Source of the DNA: Flavisolibacter sp.
GTDB taxonomy: Bacteria > Bacteroidota > Bacteroidia > Chitinophagales > Chitinophagaceae
Assembly: GCA_025936195.1 (NCBI GenBank)
Contig: JAICTW010000023.1
Location: 1-11,502, forward strand
Reading direction: 5' to 3'
DNA: 11,502 nucleotides
Position numbers and translations under genes: made by a program. Shown piece by piece: positions 8,439 through 11,502 of the stretch; within the stretch, counting starts at the first letter, position 1, and every line of letters starts with the position of its first letter. Below the pieces are notes generated by a model. That model ran no database searches. It saw only the letters and a list, made by a program, of their open reading frames with translations, and was not told the origin of the DNA.

Positions 8439-8564
8439 GTTTCCACGACTCAAAAATTGTAGATGAACTAGTAAATTGTTGTAGTGTATTGCTTTAAATG
8501 TATAAAAGACGTTTATCTTTACTGAGACCGAAATGGCAAAATCCTTCAGTCAGAAATACAGAAT

Positions 8565-8582
8565 GCCGGGAACGGTGCCGGC
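8565..8582. repeat. Short GC-rich inverted repeat upstream of the sensor kinase
   Basis: GCCGG (8565-8569) and CCGGC (8578-8582) flank an 8-nt spacer, forming a small GC-only stem in otherwise AT-rich DNA about 150 bp before the kinase start. No T-run follows in either direction. It may be a leader stem-loop or have no function. Confidence 0.3.
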
Positions 8583-8730
8583 GTAGAGTTTAAGAAACTT
8601 AGAATTTAAAGTTACGGTTGCCGATTGTTAGTGCGTGAACGATTGCGCATTTTTTGCAACTTCAGTTTTGATTGGCCCTGTCCCAAATCCTATACCCGAA
8701 AGCTGCTAACTTATCAATTGTGCTGCTGTT

Positions 8731-11502
8731 ATGAGTTTTAAAAGAACGATCCTGCTTATTTTATCCGTCGTGGGAATCATTTCGTCTGCCAGTTCCCAGG
8801 ATGAGATAAAATTTACGTCCTTAACTATTAAGGACGGACTCTCCTCAAATACCGTCCCCGATATTTTAAAAGATCGCTATGGCTTTATGTGGTTTGGCAC
8901 TGAAGATGGCCTGGATAAATTTGACGGCACCAATTTTAAAATTTACCGCAACAAAACAAACGATCCTTCAAGCCTGCAATCAAATGAAATCTTGTCTCTT
9001 CATGAAGATGAGACAGGAAATTTGTGGGTTGCTACCAGTGGCGGCTCATTAAGCCTTTATGACCGGAAAAAAGATGCTTTCATTAATTTTCCATCAGGAG
9101 AAAAGCCGGGCTTAATAGCTAACAATGTTATCCTCGATGTTTGCAGCGACTTTCAGGGTAAAATCTGGGTAGCTCATTATAATGGAGTAAATATTGTAGA
9201 TCCGAAAACCAGGCATGCCTCTGATATTCCACTTTCAAAAAAATCTGGTACTACTTTGAAAGGACCGGCAAATTGTCTTCTCGAAGACAGCAAACATTTA
9301 ATGTGGATCGGAACGGCTGATGGTCTGTTTCAATATGATCCAGCTACCAAATCCCTCACGCAGTTTCTTCATTCCGGTCTGGATCCTTTGAGTTTGATCG
9401 GTAACGATGTAAAAGCTATTGCGGAAGACAAAGATGGTAATATTTGGATTGGCACAGATGACGGTTTAAGTATGCTAAAAAAAAGCACGAATCAGTTCAT
9501 TAATTATTCTTCAGATAAAAATGACCCAAAAGGTTTAAGCAATAAAGAGATTAGCTCCATTGCAGTGGTTGGAGAAAAGCTTTGGATTGCAACAGAAGCC
9601 GGCATTAATATCCTGGATATCAAAACAGGGCAGATTCAAAAATACACTGCTGACAATCGTAATTTCTACAGCCTTACAGCACGTTCGGGGCGGTGTATTT
9701 ATCTTGATAACCAAGGCATCTGTTGGTTTGGAACGAATGGCGGGGGCGTTAACAAGTACGATAAAAACCTTAATCTTTTCAGTTTTGTAAAAAGCAATGT
9801 TTTTGACGGGAAGGGCTTAAATACGCCCGTTGTAAGTTCGTTTGTGGAAGATGATAACGGGAAGATTTTTGTTGGAACGGAAGGTGGTAACGGCCTGAGT
9901 TTGTTCGATCGTGAAACAAGACTATTTCAGCACTTTACCCTCCACTCTGCAAGAAAAAGCTCTGATAATACTGTTTCAGTTTTAACCCTGACTAAAGATA
10001 AAAAAAATCAACTCATACTGGGAACCTATGGCGACGGACTGTTTATATTCAATCCCATTACCCGAAATTACCGGCAACTGCTACAAGGCTCCGGTATTAG
10101 TGATTTAAATTCCAACTTTATCTTTTGCATTAAACCGGATCACAAAGGCAATCTGTGGGTGGGAACCAATGGCGATGGGATAGATGTTTTTGATGGAGCG
10201 TATAAAGTGATTACGAGGTATACACCCAATCCAAAACTTCCCAACGATAAAAGACTACCGCTTAACGGATACATCAGGGATATAGTGGAAGATAAGCTTG
10301 GAAATATCTGGATAGCAACACATGGAGGAGGTTTGGCTGTTTTGAACCCATCCACCGGCAAGTTCATTATTTATAATACCAGGAACAGCAACCTGCCTAA
10401 TGATAAGGTACTGACCTTACATCAAGACCCATTTGGAAACATCTGGGCGGGAACTTTTGGCGGCGGCGTGGCGAAGTTAAATCCGAAGACCGGGAAATTT
10501 ATTTGTTTTTCAGAAAGCAATGGCCTGCAGAATAACACTGTTTATAAAATTCTGGAAGATCAGAAAGGTCTCATTTGGGTAAGTACAAACAAAGCGATAA
10601 GCAGCATTGATGGCAATACTGGAAAGATCCGCAATTACAATTATCATAATGGCATTCAAAACAACAATTTTGTTGTTGGCGCAGGGCTGGTTTTATCATC
10701 CGGAGAGTTATTTTTTGGCGGACTTGAAGGCTTTAATTATTTTAATCCTGCGTATTTGACAAGAACCTGCAATGTTCCACCAGTGCTTATCACCGATCTG
10801 CGGATTTCAAATCAATCCGTAATCCCATCCCCTGGTGGGCCGATCAAAGAAAATATTTCAATAGCTAAAGAAATCAATCTTGATTACAAACAAAACTTTG
10901 CTTTAAGTTTTGTAGGGCTTAACTATACTTCGCCGGAACAAAACCAATATGCATACAAACTTGAAGGATTTGATAAAGATTGGAATTACGTTGGTCACTC
11001 CACTACGGCCTCTTACACCAATCTTGATCCTGGTGTTTATGTGTTTCGCGTAAAAGCCAGAAACAATGATGGCCTCTGGAACAATGAAGGCGCTTCTATA
11101 AAGATCTATGTACATCCTCCGTTTTGGAGAACAACATTCGCCTACATATTATATGCTTGCCTGGCCATCAGTCTTGTTCTTTATCTGCGATACAGAAGCA
11201 TTCAGAAATGGAAGAATAAATTCCGTCTTGAACAGGAACAAAAGGAAACAGAACGAATTCGTGAACTTGACAGACAAAAAATAAAATTCCTGACCAACTT
11301 AAGCCATGAATTCAGAACACCAATATCATTAATTCTTGGACCGGTTGATACCTTACTAGCTCAGCAAAACGAAAAAACGTATGGCCAATTACAGATGATC
11401 AAACGCAATGCAAGAAGACTGTTGAACTTAGTGAATCAACTCCTCGATTTTAGAAAGATGGAAGAACAGGAACTTAAATTACAGGAATCGGATGGAGAAT
11501 TA
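8731..11502 (+). CDS. Double-propeller sensor histidine kinase, probably an HTCS regulator (3' end outside window)
   Basis: The frame is open for 924 codons from an ATG at 8731 to the right edge; an in-frame stop at 8707-8709 excludes a longer start. A signal peptide or anchor covers about 1-22. It is followed by about 14 Reg_prop beta-propeller repeats (about 30-675), each with a core like GNIWIGTDDGL or GFMWFGTEDGL, fitting two seven-bladed propellers. A Y_Y_Y immunoglobulin-like domain follows (about 728-795: YKLEGFDKDWNYV, YTNLDPGVYVFRVKARN). Then come one transmembrane helix (about 801-820), a charged coiled linker, and a HisKA domain with the phospho-acceptor motif LSHEFRTP (His859). 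The ATPase, and in HTCS proteins a receiver and AraC-type DNA-binding domain, would follow beyond the edge. HTCS proteins sense glycan fragments in the periplasm and activate nearby susC/susD-like genes. Divergence from the SusC gene suggests exactly this role. Whether the receiver and DNA-binding parts are fused cannot be seen. Confidence 0.93.
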   Translation, partial: MSFKRTILLILSVVGIISSASSQDEIKFTSLTIKDGLSSNTVPDILKDRYGFMWFGTEDGLDKFDGTNFKIYRNKTNDPSSLQSNEILSLHEDETGNLWVATSGGSLSLYDRKKDAFINFPSGEKPGLIANNVILDVCSDFQGKIWVAHYNGVNIVDPKTRHASDIPLSKKSGTTLKGPANCLLEDSKHLMWIGTADGLFQYDPATKSLTQFLHSGLDPLSLIGNDVKAIAEDKDGNIWIGTDDGLSMLKKSTNQFINYSSDKNDPKGLSNKEISSIAVVGEKLWIATEAGINILDIKTGQIQKYTADNRNFYSLTARSGRCIYLDNQGICWFGTNGGGVNKYDKNLNLFSFVKSNVFDGKGLNTPVVSSFVEDDNGKIFVGTEGGNGLSLFDRETRLFQHFTLHSARKSSDNTVSVLTLTKDKKNQLILGTYGDGLFIFNPITRNYRQLLQGSGISDLNSNFIFCIKPDHKGNLWVGTNGDGIDVFDGAYKVITRYTPNPKLPNDKRLPLNGYIRDIVEDKLGNIWIATHGGGLAVLNPSTGKFIIYNTRNSNLPNDKVLTLHQDPFGNIWAGTFGGGVAKLNPKTGKFICFSESNGLQNNTVYKILEDQKGLIWVSTNKAISSIDGNTGKIRNYNYHNGIQNNNFVVGAGLVLSSGELFFGGLEGFNYFNPAYLTRTCNVPPVLITDLRISNQSVIPSPGGPIKENISIAKEINLDYKQNFALSFVGLNYTSPEQNQYAYKLEGFDKDWNYVGHSTTASYTNLDPGVYVFRVKARNNDGLWNNEGASIKIYVHPPFWRTTFAYILYACLAISLVLYLRYRSIQKWKNKFRLEQEQKETERIRELDRQKIKFLTNLSHEFRTPISLILGPVDTLLAQQNEKTYGQLQMIKRNARRLLNLVNQLLDFRKMEEQELKLQESDGEL

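Larger units (their letters stand above)
8075..8730. other. Divergent intergenic control region (656 bp, no gene seen)
   Basis: I see no coding region or RNA gene between the divergently transcribed SusC and sensor-kinase genes. The stretch is AT-rich and holds several inverted repeats listed separately (8119-8143, 8181-8231, 8414-8438, 8565-8582). It also has a loose direct repeat, 12 of 15 bases matching, at 8299-8313 and 8348-8362. In PUL-like loci the HTCS regulator binds upstream of the susC-like gene, so its operator should lie here. No promoter with both elements at proper spacing could be assigned to either gene. 656 bp is generous for two promoters, leaving room for a long leader or a small RNA. 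Confidence 0.6.

Noticed and set aside
8489..8521. TTG-N22-TATCTTTA on the plus strand as a promoter for the sensor kinase
   Set aside because: The -7 element has a mismatch, the spacer is too long, and the site is about 210 bp from the ATG. A second weak option at 8663-8670 (CAGTTTTG) is no better.
8565..8582. GC-rich inverted repeat as a terminator
   Set aside because: The stem is only 5 bp and no T-tract follows on either strand; it also lies upstream of, not after, both flanking genes.

Overview
The window looks like part of a Bacteroidota genome, most likely a Chitinophagaceae or Cytophagales-type soil or aquatic bacterium. The reasons are a SusC/SusD outer-membrane pair, a hybrid-two-component-type sensor with a double propeller, a moderately AT-rich composition, and start codons without Shine-Dalgarno sequences. 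The genus-level placement is an impression from protein style, not a measurement.

Layout, left to right. (1) 1-3224, minus strand: a very long lipoprotein with FG-GAP/VCBS calcium-loop repeats and a central ASPIC/UnbV domain; its C-terminus lies beyond the left edge. (2) 3225-3356: a short gap with a promoter-like sequence for the lipoprotein gene and an 11-bp stem hairpin just after the SusD gene. (3) 3357-4886, minus: a SusD/RagB-family lipoprotein. (4) 4922-8074, minus: a SusC/RagA-family TonB-dependent transporter, 35 bp upstream of susD and clearly co-transcribed with it. (5) 8075-8730: a 656-bp divergent intergenic region without genes but with several inverted repeats. (6) 8731-11502, plus: a propeller-sensor histidine kinase, probably a hybrid two-component regulator (HTCS), cut by the right edge inside the kinase.

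As a unit this reads as a nutrient-uptake locus resembling a polysaccharide utilization locus (PUL). The periplasmic propellers of the kinase would sense a ligand, probably an oligosaccharide. The regulator would then act on the divergent region to switch on the SusC/SusD importer. The repeat lipoprotein probably sits on the cell surface beside the importer. No glycoside hydrolase, lyase, sulfatase or peptidase is present in the window, so the substrate cannot be named.

Nothing here proves a wholly new system. The parts most worth following up are the inverted repeats between the transporter and sensor genes, and the symmetrical 7 + ASPIC + 7 calcium-loop architecture of the large lipoprotein, whose role beside SusC/SusD pairs is, to my knowledge, uncharacterised.
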